The position numbers and the translations under genes were made by a program. This document shows positions 24,818 through 34,839 of a stretch of DNA of 64,000 nucleotides, in pieces. The notes beneath the pieces are model-generated. The model did no database searches and was not told the DNA's origin. It worked only from the letters and a program-made list of their open reading frames with translations. Origin of the DNA: Dastarcus helophoroides (lineage: Eukaryota; Arthropoda; Insecta; Coleoptera; Bothrideridae); NCBI GenBank assembly GCA_028583605.1, contig CM053329.1:18392455-18456454 (forward strand), in the 5' to 3' direction. The first letter of the stretch is position 1. Every line of letters starts with the position of its first letter.

Positions 24818-25242
24818 CTGTAGATTTGTCTTTAGTTGTCTTAAGATGCTTCTTCAGCTCTTTAGATATTTTGCTTTGATTCTCCTAAAGTGCTTCTTCA
24901 AATCTGTAGTGATTCTACTCTAATTTTCTTCAGATGCTTCTGTATTTTCCTGGAGATATTTCTCTAGCTCCTATGACTGTAGAGGCACAGTCACATTAGT
25001 TTATATGACTACGGAGATATTTCTCTAGCTTCTGTAACTGTAGAGCCGTAGTCATATAAACTAGTGTGACTGTGCCTCTACAGTCATAGGAGCTAGAGAA
25101 ATATCTCCAGCAAAATGCGGAAGCATCTGAAGAAAATTAGAGTAGAATCACTACAGACTTGAAGAAGCACTTTAGCAGAATCAAAGCAAAATATCCAAAG
25201 AGCTGAAGAAGCATCTTAAGACAACTAAAGACAAATCTGCAG
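24818..25242. repeat. Long palindrome with 196-bp arms
   Basis: The arm 24818-25013 is the reverse complement of 25047-25242. Both arms are 196 bp, and I count 8 mismatches (about 96% identity). The 33-base spacer (25014-25046) resembles a stretch of the left arm (GAGATATTTCTCTAGCTYCT). The left arm consists of decayed 22-bp minisatellite, so the right arm is an inverted copy of local sequence. If transcribed, it would fold into a long nearly perfect double-stranded RNA stem. Confidence 0.92.
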
Positions 25243-26130
25243 AGCATTTTCTTCTTCATTTCTTTGAAATTAATACTCCCAACTTTGTTGAAAAGCTTCT
25301 TCACCTCTCTGGAAATTCTCCAGTTTTCTTTGGATGGTGATCTTAGTCGAAGTTATTTTCCAGTTCTCTGGAGATGTTTCTCCATTTTGTTTTTTTGAAA
25401 TGGACTTTCATTTCTGTTCAAGGCCTCTCCAGCACCGTAAATATGCTTCGTGTAGCTCACTGCTTGTTATTTAACAGATTCTAAATTTTTTCCACGTTTC
25501 TTCAGGTGCTACTTCAGTCACTTTGAGGTGCTTCTTCAGTTACTTTGAGGTGCTTCTTCAGTTATCGTGAGATCTCGCTCTTTGAAGAAATTTCCAGCTC
25601 TTTGAATGTGAGTTCTGTTAAAATGCTTCTGCTGCTTTCTGGAGATTTTTCTCCAATTCGCTCAAGATGCTTTTCTACTTTCCTTGAGATTCTGCTTCTC
25701 TTATGGTTCCTCTCTACTTATAATGAGATGCAACTGCAACTCTTTGGAAGAGTTTTTCTAACCCTTTGAATGTGAGTTCTCATTAAATGTGACCTTTGGA
25801 CATTTTTTTCTCTTGTGATGCTTTTTCAGATTTTTGAAATGGTTCTTCAGTTCTCTTCTCCAATCATCATGGAATCTTCCTTCAGTTTATTGGGGATAAT
25901 TTTCCAACTGCTTCAATGTAAGTTCTCCTGAAATGCTTTTGCTGATTCCTGAAAACATGTTTTCAGTTTTGTTCAGAGGTTTTCTCGGCTCTTTTGAGAT
26001 ACTTCTCGAGGTCATACAACTTCAGTTCTTTTGAATTGTTCTTCCTTTAGGTTCCTGAAGATGGCTCCATGCTTTCGCAGTTTTCTGCAAATACTTCTCC
26101 AGAGAACTGGATATTTTTTCTTCATGTTTT

Positions 26131-26384
26131 GTGACGATGACTTTTCCAATTTGATATTGAAACTGTTAACCAAAAGGAAGCATTATAATTTTCTTATGCG
26201 ACAAAATATTCAACACTAGGATTCCTTATCAATGCAGATTATCTTTCTTCTGCGTAAAACCCTCCCAACTGTCTCTAATTAAGTAAATTTTCAAAAGGTG
26301 CAATCAGCTGGAGCTACAATGGCGTAACAACAAATCAATCGTAAAAACACACCTCGACGGTAAGAGGTACAATTCCCAATTCGA
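26131..26384. other. Unique DNA, no gene recognised
   Basis: The minisatellite fades out near 26130. The sequence that follows is unique and moderately AT-rich, without a convincing coding frame. Confidence 0.4.
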
Positions 26385-26660
26385 GTGGAAATAAAACATC
26401 GCCGGGTTAGCTAGCTTGGAAATGAATCAAGTGCCTGCCTCTGCCATGCATGGATCCGAGGGGTTAGGAGCGGTTGTAATTTATATCCAGGTTCTCCGAT
26501 CAAGCTCGTTCTAGTGAGGGGCGAAGAGCGGCCAAGAGGAGGGAGAAAGGCCATAAAATACTTTGAAGAGGGCCCTGGAGACGAACTCGGATAACGTGCG
26601 GTGGAGGTCTGGGGAAGTTTGCGACGATAGTTCAACTGCACCGTGAACTATTCCCCAACT
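26385..26660. promoter_or_regulatory. GC-richer unique island
   Basis: A block clearly richer in G and C than its surroundings (CGCCGGGTTAGCTAGCTTGG, GGGGCGAAGAGCGGCCAAG) with no repeats. An open minus-strand frame (26411-26641) exists, but its composition (many P, S, R) is what GC-rich non-coding DNA gives. It could be a conserved non-coding element or an untranslated exon. Inference only. Confidence 0.25.
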
Positions 26661-28852
26661 TTTGATTTCTAGATGTACTCGTGTATTGCAGTATTAACAT
26701 GAAGCGTGTGTACACGTGTAGTTGTCGCCTTATCGTCACCATATGTACACATCGAACGTTTATCTGGAAGAACCCGTGCGAAGGTTTTTACAATGTCGCC
26801 TTCGAAAGTAACTTAATATTTAACCAATAAGACGACGGAGTCTTGTGACAATAGCGGAGAAAAAGCACCGTGTACCATGTGGGTGACAAACGATATGGGC
26901 AAGTTTAGTCTCCGCATTGAGATTTATGCATTATGTGGACAAAGCCTCGGCCCTCGTTCAGAATTAATTACGATTTTCTGTCGGACTGGTTCCACGTTGA
27001 CCACGCAAGGATAAAAATATTTTCTTCTCCATCTCGAAGCTTTTATCTTGACTTGGTCTTTTACCTTGACGTTGAAATAAAACTACAAGCTTTGGAATGG
27101 TTTTCAATAAATTTCCTCTGATGGTACTCAGTGGAATTGCGAAGTTGTTTTGTCGCTTGACTGGCTGGCATTCCCGTGCTTTCAACAAAATTCTTCATGC
27201 TGAAATATTATCCTGATTCGTTTTTAGCTGTATCACATTGTAAGTGCGATACTGAATGGAAATTTGAGATGTTTCAAATGTTTTTCCCACGAAAGTTCAC
27301 CTTTGAGATCAACTGCTGTTAATGCTTTTTTTGAATGAACCAGTTTTTCGTTTAAGAAAAAACCTAATTCACTGGAAGCTCTAATTTCAGTAAAACCTAA
27401 ATTTTGAAACCTTTTCGGACAAATATTTTCTTTCAGAAAAAACTTATAAAAAACTTATAGTTGACCTTTACAATTTTAGTTTCTACTTTTTGGCTTTTTG
27501 GGTGAAATTTTCGTTTAAAAAACTTTGTTTTAAACTGATACTGGTTTTGGCTATTTTTCAGTCAAATTTTCAACTAGATTAAAGTTTAAAACGTGTCAGT
27601 GTAGCTCAGCAAATGTTGCACTAGAAGCTTTGGATATATCAAATTTGGAGGAAGATTTTGTTATGATAAAACCTCAATTTTTGGCGCTTTTTGGACAAAG
27701 TTTTTATTTTAAGAAAAACTTGTTAAGTTTGAGTATATCTATACGAACGTGAGATAATCATGTGCTCCTATCTTTAGTGGTGTGCGGCTCCATAGTGATG
27801 CAGGGCAACAAACGAAGTCCGTTAAGCATACCCTCCAGTAGGAACCATAAATTAAGAAGACATCAGGATGTTATGATGAGCTTTGGCTCAGCTAGACTGA
27901 AGTTTAAGATAAAGTTTATCTTAACAGAGAAGCTTTGTCTAAAAGGCACCCAAAATCTTAGCTTTTCAGCTTTGGATGCAATAATTCGGAATGAAGTTAG
28001 AATAAAACTTGTTTTAGTTACTTTTAGGATGATTTACTTTTAAAATTAAAAAAACTTTAATTTCATGTAGGTGAACAGTAGCTCAGTTGAACATAGACCT
28101 TGGATGTACAGCTTTTAAACAACCAAAGTTAACTGAGTAAATGTACAAACTTTGAAGAGTTTTCTTACACTGCAACTTCAGTTTTGGATGTTTCTAGGAT
28201 TAGATTTTTTAAGAAATAGTTAACGATCAAAACTAAAGTCTGAGTGCAGTTGTAAAAATACTCAGTTGTATAGTTCAAATCCATTGACACTTAAGCTAAT
28301 CAGTTTTCAAGATTTAATTCCTGTCTTACGAATCTGGTGAATCTGGAAGCATCTTGAAAGAATCTGGATGAGAGTCCAGTCGCTTTGAATCGTAGATAAC
28401 TCAATGTATAAGCGATTACCACTTTTTTCACGGGATTTCACCCTGAAATTGAAATGTTGTAGATGTGAGCAGCCCCTACAATAATTGTTAAATTAACTTG
28501 ACTAATTTTTTGTTGTTGCGTGCTGCAAGCTATGAAATACGCGATGCATATTTTATGAAAATGAGCGTTTTAATGGAAAAATGTAAACTGAGTCCATTCA
28601 TATGTATATAAATATTTACATTAATAATATTAAACTCGGATTAAGCAGTTTTTATTATGTACTTGTTATAATTGAAGCCATTAATTTGCAACCTGTGAAG
28701 GAAGCTAAGAGTTAATTCTGCATAATTGGATTCAAATCTCAAACACTCAAGACTGTACTTCTGGTTGTAACTCAAGATCATTTTAACATGCTTTTGTCTT
28801 GAATAAATTAACTTTTTATCAATTTTTGCTCTTTCTATTGTTAGGGTAAACT
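26661..28852. other. Unique AT-rich DNA
   Basis: No gene recognised. Short open frames (26933-27121 and 27762-28043, +) have no supporting splice or family signal. A GC-richer patch near 27775-27910 (TGTGCGGCTCCATAGTGATG) may be a fragment of an inserted element. Similar TTTTGGCTTTTTGG-type runs near 27480, 27550 and 27680 hint at an old degenerate repeat. Confidence 0.35.
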
Positions 28853-29222
28853 TTTTTTTAATTATAGAGACATGCCCTTGGTTTCCCATTTTTTTATATC
28901 CAATGAAGTATCGACGAAGACAATAAAATATTATTTCTAACGAAAAAACAAATACGAAGTTGATTTTTGCACAAGATATAAAAAATAACCTTAAGTTTGA
29001 TTTTGAAAATTTCAATTATTTTCGTATTTTTCACTTTCCAACCGGTTTTAATTATTTTTATTTTATTTTTTATATCTTAAGTAAAACTGAACTTTTATTT
29101 TTTCGTCAGAAACAATATTTCATTATTTTATTATTTATTTTTCGTATTATTTTTCATATTGTCAATACTTTGTTGGACATAAAAAAATGAGAAACCAAGG
29201 GCATGTCCCTATAATTAAAAAA
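28853..29222. mobile_element. Inverted-repeat element, about 370 bp
   Basis: About 48 bp at the left (TTTTTTAATTATAGAGACAT, GCCCTTGGTTTC) match the reverse complement of the right end (GAAACCAAGGGC, ATGTCCCTATAATTAAAAAA). Complementarity continues imperfectly inwards (left AAAATATTATTTCTAACGAA against right TTCGTCAGAAACAATATTTC). It is AT-rich with no real coding capacity: a decayed foldback or MITE. Confidence 0.7.
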
Positions 29223-29444
29223 AATCAGTTTTTTTAAAAAAACTGTAATTTCAAAGAAGCCCTTAATTTACAAGAAAAAGATCAAAACTTCGAAGTAAAA
29301 AAACAAGATTTTGAAGAAAGTTTAGAATTTCAAGTAAAAGATGAAATTCTGATAAAAATCGAAATTTTAATATCCAAAATTCTGAAAAATTCAACATTTT
29401 CAGGAACAGTACATATTTTTAAAAAGGTTGAACTTTTCAAAAAT

Positions 29445-29720
29445 ATGTCTGTCTGCCTGACTGTCGGTCTGTATAACTGTCTGTCTGTATATCTGTATGT
29501 CTGTATGTCTGTATGTCTGCATGTCTGTATGTCTGCATGTCTGTATGTCTGTATGTCTGTATGTATGTATGTCTGTATGTCTGTATGTCTGTATGTCTGT
29601 ATGTCTGTATGTCTGTATGTCTGTATGTCTGTATGTCTGTATGTCTGTATGTCTGTATGTCTGCATGTCTGTATGTCTGTCTGTCTGTTTATCTGCCTCT
29701 GTCTTTGTCTCTCTATCTGA
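29445..29720 (+). repeat. (GTCTGTAT)n octamer microsatellite
   Basis: TGTATGTCTGTATGTC runs almost unbroken from about 29490 to 29670, with TCTGCATG variants and a (GTCT)n flank. Open frames of CMSVCLYV type on the plus strand and YRHTDIQT type on the minus strand are products of the repeat. Confidence 0.95.
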
Positions 29721-31000
29721 TTGTCCGTCTCTCTGCCATTGCCACGGCGCGACATTGCCTTCCATTTCGCGATAACTGTTAGCAACAGGATGCAGCTTGG
29801 AAACGCTTCGAAGAAATTCTTTTATTCGTAATGCTGTTATCCGTTAACTTATCGTGCAAATCAAGTGAGTAATGTGGCTTTACCAGATCATATTGGAAGA
29901 TATTTTTCACTCTTAATTGACCTTTAATTAAAGCACATGCTATATTGGAAAGCAAATAATTTATGTAATTTACAATTTATGGGTTTCCATTCTCTTTCGT
30001 GCGTTTTTGCATCGAAATATTCTTCGCTCGTTAAATAACAGGGTTAAGCAAATGCAACACAAGGTATTTTAATTGATTACGTGAATTGTGGGAATGTGGT
30101 TATCCAGATGAGTCAGCTTTTAAAACTGATTCGAAATAACTACGAAACTATGACATAAAATGATTTTAGTCAGTTTTTGCCCCAATATTAGGACGCCCTG
30201 CTTTTCTATTTACCTAAAACAAGATGAAGTCTTGTCGTTTTGGGATGATTTCATGAAAATAGAGCTCTCGATTCTATATCATATATCAATCTTCACATGT
30301 ATGTTTTCCCAATCATATAAATAGGAAAATACGGCTCTAGACCGTCTGTCGTTAACTGTTCACTACAGCTTTGAAGATATTTACAAACTGCCTTATAGTT
30401 TAAAATTTTATCACGTTTACAGTCCATAAGTAACGAGATGTATACAAACAAAACAAAACCCGTGTTCTACGGTTTTTCTTTTAACGCCCAGCAATGTTTG
30501 TCTTACATATTCCCTCTTACCTTTTGACGTTTCAATTATTTATCGCTTTATTTTCGCCGTGACCGGTCGTCTTGCAATAAATCAGTTGCAGCTTAATAAC
30601 TCTTTTATCGAGTAAAGTGGCACATGCGAGCCAATAACCATAATAAACACAGCGCTCAAGGTAAAAATAAACATAAATTTTTGCACCTTAGATCGTATGA
30701 CGCAGATTGTTAGTTAACAATAGAGAAACCGTTTTGTACTTTTTTTTCCACGAGAGAAACACCTTGTGATCTTCCTTCAATGATTAACAGAAAACGGCTT
30801 ACCACATCCTGCGACTGCCAAACGGAAATGTTATCATGAAATAGAAAATCTTTAAATGTATCCTAAATTATACATTAATAGGTATGTGGACCTCCTGGTT
30901 TTTTTGTATTTAATATAAATTGAAAGGACTAAAACTTGTATCATTCGCCGTAGATGTGCGGAAAATAGAAATCGTGCGTGTATGCTGTCTTTAGGGGAGT
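29721..31000. other. Unique DNA, no gene recognised
   Basis: Complex AT-rich sequence without repeats or recognisable genes. TATA-like and AATAAA motifs occur at the rate expected by chance. Confidence 0.4.
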
Positions 31001-31200
31001 TAATGTAAAGCTATTTTACGACGCAATGGGGTAAGATAAGCGCAGACTCGTGACCATAATTTAATTCGTCGAATCTCATTATCAACGGGCAAGGTATCCC
31101 GTGACAATGCGATAGCTGCGTCGCAACCGCATATCGCATAGCCACACGTCTTCATTGCAATCGAAACAAATAACACTTTGACATAAGACACTTTTAAAAA
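31000..31200. promoter_or_regulatory. Complex unique island
   Basis: Sequence of high complexity (CAATGCGATAGCTGCGTCGC, CAACCGCATATCGCATAGCC) without repeats. A 63-codon minus-strand frame crosses it but starts at a weak initiator and has no family signal. Candidate conserved non-coding element, by inference. Confidence 0.2.
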
Positions 31201-31500
31201 TGTACTCGTGTATATTTAAAGTTTTTTCTACATCTTTGTTGGTTAATGTAAACTCAAATACCGAATAGCCTGTTTCTGTGTTCCTGACTGAAAAAAATGT
31301 CGTTCGAGGCTCTAAATTTTCTAATCAATTTCGCCACAGTCTGGTAGATCCAGCGACGCGATCAAATTCATTTGGGCGAATAAAGACGAAAACAATTTAA
31401 TAAATAGTGGACATGCGTATGGCGTGTCAGTTGCAATAACGCGTTATGAAATAGCAAGACGATTACCCTCAATAACGTCGTAATATTATCAAATTACCTC

Positions 31501-31527
31501 GCACACACACACACATACATACACACG
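31501..31527 (+). repeat. (CA)n microsatellite
   Basis: A short dinucleotide run with CATACATA interruptions. Confidence 0.9.
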
Positions 31528-31534
31528 GGGGCTC

Positions 31535-31960
31535 AGCGGGCCGACACTCCATAACAAGGCCCATTACACGGCATTAGCTTTGTAACCGCACTAATCCAGG
31601 TACTTTACGATGTCATTAACGCTTGGAAGCTCGCGTGACTTACCGAATTTCATACGACGCTAAGCCCCCATTTACATATAGCATCGCATGACATCAAGAA
31701 ACGTGCTTAATTATATGTTTGGATAGAGAACGGCCCATTAGCCGAAATGAGAAACTAAAATAAACGCGATGTGTGTGTCTGGATTAAATCAAGAGTGGGC
31801 AATGCGGGACACTCAAAGAAGTTATTAAATGCGGAGGTTTCGTATTAAGATGTCAGTTGGAGTGCGTGTGGTCATAAACCGCCCTAGTTGCCATATCTGC
31901 CGCATAAGTGACCCTCGGTGGTCAACACCGTGGAAAATGGGACGAAATTTAAAGTCTATA
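31535..31960. promoter_or_regulatory. Complex unique island, candidate conserved non-coding DNA
   Basis: A high-complexity stretch (CATAACAAGGCCCATTACAC, CGCACTAATCCAGGTACTTT, GCGTGACTTACCGAATTTCA) with several ATTA-type and TAATCC homeodomain-like sites. A 62-codon plus-strand frame begins at an ATG (31829) and includes CHICRISDPRWSTPWKMGRN. It has no splice or family support, so a micro-gene is possible but unlikely. Confidence 0.28.
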
Positions 31961-32106
31961 CAAACGTTTTGGGTCCTAATTCTTGATAATTTGAAACTAG
32001 TTCTAGTTGTTTGCTAATTATTTAGGACGAAATGTACACTCGGTTTCATTGGACCAAAAGGGAGAGCTACAACGAAGCTGAAGCTTGAGTCACTGGAGAT
32101 TATCAT

Positions 32107-32120
32107 CCGGCGCATCCACC
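32107..32120 (+). other. Recurrent motif CCGGCGCATCCACC, copy 1
   Basis: Exact 14-base match, flanked by TTATCAT and ATAAGTTAT. See the finding on this motif. Confidence 0.7.
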
Positions 32121-32504
32121 ATAAGTTATCCCCTAAAGACAAATCTTTGACTCGTTTTTAAAAACTAGGAAGACACATACGCCACTTTCCTATCTGATTA
32201 AGTGTTACCTTAAGAGCTAATTATTTGATGAAATTTGCCGAATTAGATTCCACGGTCCCATGAAATTGATATATTACAAAGAAGTGATCAAGGTTAAGCT
32301 TTAAGTTAAACATCTTGAGAAAACTACCAATGGTAGTGCATCCCAGCACTTTATAAAGACTAACTCCAGAATAAAACACAATTTTTATATTTTTTTGTAG
32401 AGGATTAACGCTGTGAATAAAAAGAATTATTTGGGGTCAATAGAGTAAGACATAATTGAAAAATTTTAGGACCAGTGACCAAAAATAGATACAATTTTGG
32501 AAAT

Positions 32505-32582
32505 ATAATAACTCAGTCGTTAAAGCATCGTGTTCTCGTGCTAACGACTCGAAGGTGGCGTGTTCAATTCCCTATTGGGGCC
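32505..32582 (+). pseudogene. tRNA-like relic (tRNA-derived SINE head or tRNA pseudogene)
   Basis: It shows an A-box-like ATAACTCAGTCGTTAAAGCA, a clear B-box-like GTGTTCAATTCCC and a 3' stretch TATTGGGGCCA like an acceptor end. A partly paired TCGTG/CTCGA stem surrounds CTAACGA. The T-stem does not pair well and there are extra bases before the anticodon arm, so it is not a working tRNA. It is followed by AT-rich DNA, as in a SINE body. Confidence 0.5.
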
Positions 32583-32929
32583 AACATTTTTTAAAAGCGC
32601 TTACACATTATATTTGTTATTTTTGTTAACAAATTATTATTCTAGGGTTTGCCTAATGAAATTATGCAACCCTTTTTGGTATTTGTGAAGTAGCCTACAG
32701 TTTAAGGGTTAATAGATAAATTCGGCGACTATCGAGGTTTTACTCAAATAAATATGCTGAGCCTAATTTCCTATTTGAAATTATGTGTAGGTGCCCTTAA
32801 AATGCGGAGGAGGTATAAGTGGAAAATTAGGCAGAACATTTTTTGATTGACACATCTTGTCGTCCTTTTTTTAATTCAGTCAGTCCTGAAGAAAAAAACA
32901 TTCTATTTTCTAAAAATTTATATACGAAT

Positions 32930-33217
32930 CTTGTCCCTTCAAACAAAGAAAGATTAAAAAGCACAAAGATGCTTGCTCTAACACGTCTAAGCTATCATCT
33001 TCAGAGAGATGTTTGGAATTTCAACAACCCACGTTGTCAGTTAAGGATTCCCAAGAATTTGTGCAAAAGTTTTAATAGTATCTCTTTGAAGATGATAGCC
33101 CAAATATCGAAAGCGTTAGAGCAAGTGTCATTGTATTTTTCAATCTTTCTTGGTCTCCGAGGGCAAATTTATACATCAATTTTTGAAGATAACCAAGGGG
33201 CAAGTCGTTCCACCAAA
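32930..33217. mobile_element. Foldback MITE family 1, copy a (diverged)
   Basis: Left arm carries CTTGTCCCTTCAAACAAAGA, AAGATTAAAAAGCAC and AAGCTATCATCTTCAGAGAG. Right arm carries the complementary GAAGATGATAGC, GCGTTAGAGCAAGTG, AATCTTTCTTGG and the terminal CAAGTCGTTCCACCA. Both arms match the family seen near 34140, 36635, 37600, 39436, 48187 and 59911. A unique spacer of about 70 bp separates the arms. Confidence 0.75.
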
Positions 33218-33327
33218 AAATTAAACCCTATTTGTTATTTCAAAATATTTATAACTTAGGATCCCTAAAGGGTTCGAATATTTTTATTTTATCTTTACAG
33301 GTTGTACTGGATAAAAATGCAATTGTG

Positions 33328-33600
33328 TTCTTCATGGTGAACTCTTATTGACCGGAAATATTATGTTTATTAATTTTATTTAACATTTCTTCGGCCCAGT
33401 TTGAAATCTTTATTGTTTGTTGACAATATTCTAAACACTTTTTAAACAAATTTAAATATCACGTAGACATATTTCAAAAACTGTTTAGAATATTGTCAAC
33501 AAACAATAAAAATTTAAATATTTCCAAACTTGGCCGAAGAAATGTTAAATAAAATTAATAAACATAATATTTCCGGTCAATAAGAGTTCACCATGAAGAA
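33328..33600. mobile_element. Hairpin element with about 112-bp arms
   Basis: The left arm from TTCTTCATGGTGAACTCTTA (33328) to about 33440 is matched by the reverse complement in 33481-33600, ending TAAGAGTTCACCATGAAGAA. The arms differ by a few substitutions; the loop is about 42 bases. It is AT-rich with no coding capacity. A long foldback transposon-like element distinct from family 1. Confidence 0.85.
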
Positions 33601-33610
33601 TAAAAATATT

Positions 33611-34138
33611 GTATTAAAATAAATTTTCCATAATCAAAACTACTTTTTGTACCCTAACAAACGATGTAATTAAACTTTGGCCATACAATGATCTCATAAA
33701 TCATAAGTATTATAAAGATCGTCTTTAAAAATTGGAGAAAAGTTGCTCTTTTCCCACCTCTGCAACATCATGTTATTAAATTGATAAAAAAATATATTTT
33801 CAGAAATGTTCGGGGAAATCTAAATTTTTGAGAGTTCGTTATGCTTTTTGGATTTGCTTAAAGATATTGTAAAAATGTAAGTACAAATATTGTCCCTTGA
33901 GACCAAGAAAGATTAAAAAATACATCAAGGGTTGCTCTAACGGGTTTCTATAGCCAAGATATCATCTTCAGAGAGATACTGATAGCTTGACTATCGAAAC
34001 GCGTTAAAGCAACCTTTGTTGTGCTTTTTAATCTTTCTTGGTTTCAGGGGGCAAGAGTATTGTGTCAAAATATATTTCCCATAATCAAAACTACTTTTTG
34101 TACCCTAAGAAACGATTTAATTAAACTTTGGCCATAAA
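33611..34138 (+). repeat. Duplicated 77-bp segment, copies 451 bp apart
   Basis: The segment at 33611-33687 (with CATAATCAAAACTACTTTTT and GTACCCTAACAAACGAT) recurs at 34062-34138 with about ten substitutions. A foldback MITE (copy b) lies just before the second copy, so the duplication may involve the element. Confidence 0.8.
33881..34057. mobile_element. Foldback MITE family 1, copy b
   Basis: Two complementary arms of about 90 bp meet almost without a loop near 33978. Left arm: TGTCCCTTGAGACCAAGAAA, GGGTTGCTCTAACGGGTTTC, ATCATCTTCAGAGAGATAC. Right arm: GCTTGACTATCGAAACGCGT, AAAGCAACCTTTGTTGTGCT, TTGGTTTCAGGGGGCAAG. The outer terminal part seen in other copies is missing. Confidence 0.8.
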
Positions 34139-34140
34139 TT

Positions 34141-34328
34141 GATGTACAAATCTTGTCCCCTGAAACCAAGAAAGATTAAAAAGCATAGTATCTCCCTGAA
34201 GACAGTAGCTTGCCTATCGAAACATGTTAAGGCAAGTGGTGTTGTGTTTTTTAATCTTTCTTGGTTTCAGGGAACAAGATTTGTATATCAATTTTTGAAG
34301 ACAACAAAGGACCAGTCGACTCCACCAA
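34141..34328. mobile_element. Foldback MITE family 1, copy c
   Basis: A shortened left arm (CTTGTCCCCTGAAACCAAGA, AAGATTAAAAAGCA) faces a full right arm (CTATCGAAACATGTTAAGGC, TTTCTTGGTTTCAGGGAACA, AATTTTTGAAGACAACAAAG) ending GGACCAGTCGACTCCACCA. The right arm is open on the plus strand in a frame also open in other copies (ACLSKHVKASGVVFFNLSWF). Confidence 0.8.
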
Positions 34329-34839
34329 GACAAATCTTTGGCGATGTAATCAAACTTTAAATCTAACATTTTTTTTCGACCATCACATTTGTTCCTTTAA
34401 ACAATTTTTTTTCTGAATTATTAGATAAATTGTCGAGCTGACCACAAAGGCCAATATTAATTCAAGAAAAACTGGGAATTTACAGGAAAAAGTTTCGTGC
34501 AAACATCAAATTTCGAGAAAATACTAGATCTGGAATTTAAAGCCAAAATTTTATTAATAGCAAAATATTGTGAACGCTAGACTTTGACGATAAGATGAAG
34601 CTTTATGGACAGGTGAAACACTGAAATAATGAAAAATAAACAATGAAAAAAATCCGAAATTTAATAAAAAACACTGAAAATTTATTTATTTAAAAAATTG
34701 GGTTTATATCTCGCCATATAACTATGAGGAAAAAAATTCAGACAAAGGTCGACACGATTTTTTGAATAGAATTCAAAATTTCTAGAGACCCTCGTCCTTT
34801 TAGAGATAAAAGTAGACAGAAGTAAAAATTTAGAAAAAA

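Larger units (their letters stand above)
16755..26130 (+). repeat. Very large 22-bp minisatellite
   Basis: Between about 18,440 and 18,800 the sequence can be cut into consecutive 22-mers with almost no indels: GCTTCTCCAACTTTCTGTAG+AT, GTTTTTTCAGTTTTTTGAAC+AT, ATCTATCCAGCTTTCTGGAT+GT, TCTCCTTCAGCTTTCTGACA+AT and so on. An approximate consensus is GAGATGCTTCTCCAGCTCTC+TG. The right part (21,850-26,130) is more decayed but keeps the motif. Recurring blocks with TTGACCTCTGCCTTTCTGG (near 17522, 17999, 18355, 18820, 19391, 20027, 20492) show irregular higher-order units of about 356-636 bp. Since 22 leaves remainder 1 on division by 3, each monomer is read in all three frames in turn. Stops are rare in the pyrimidine-rich monomer, so long but meaningless frames arise on both strands. 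Confidence 0.9.

Noticed and set aside
27600..28290. A-box-like TAGCTCAG sequences (27606, 28078) and a B-box-like AGTTCAAATCC (28271)
   Set aside because: No correctly spaced A/B pair or tRNA fold could be formed.
29330..29785. Frames of YRHTDIQT or CMSVCLYV type
   Set aside because: Products of the octamer microsatellite.
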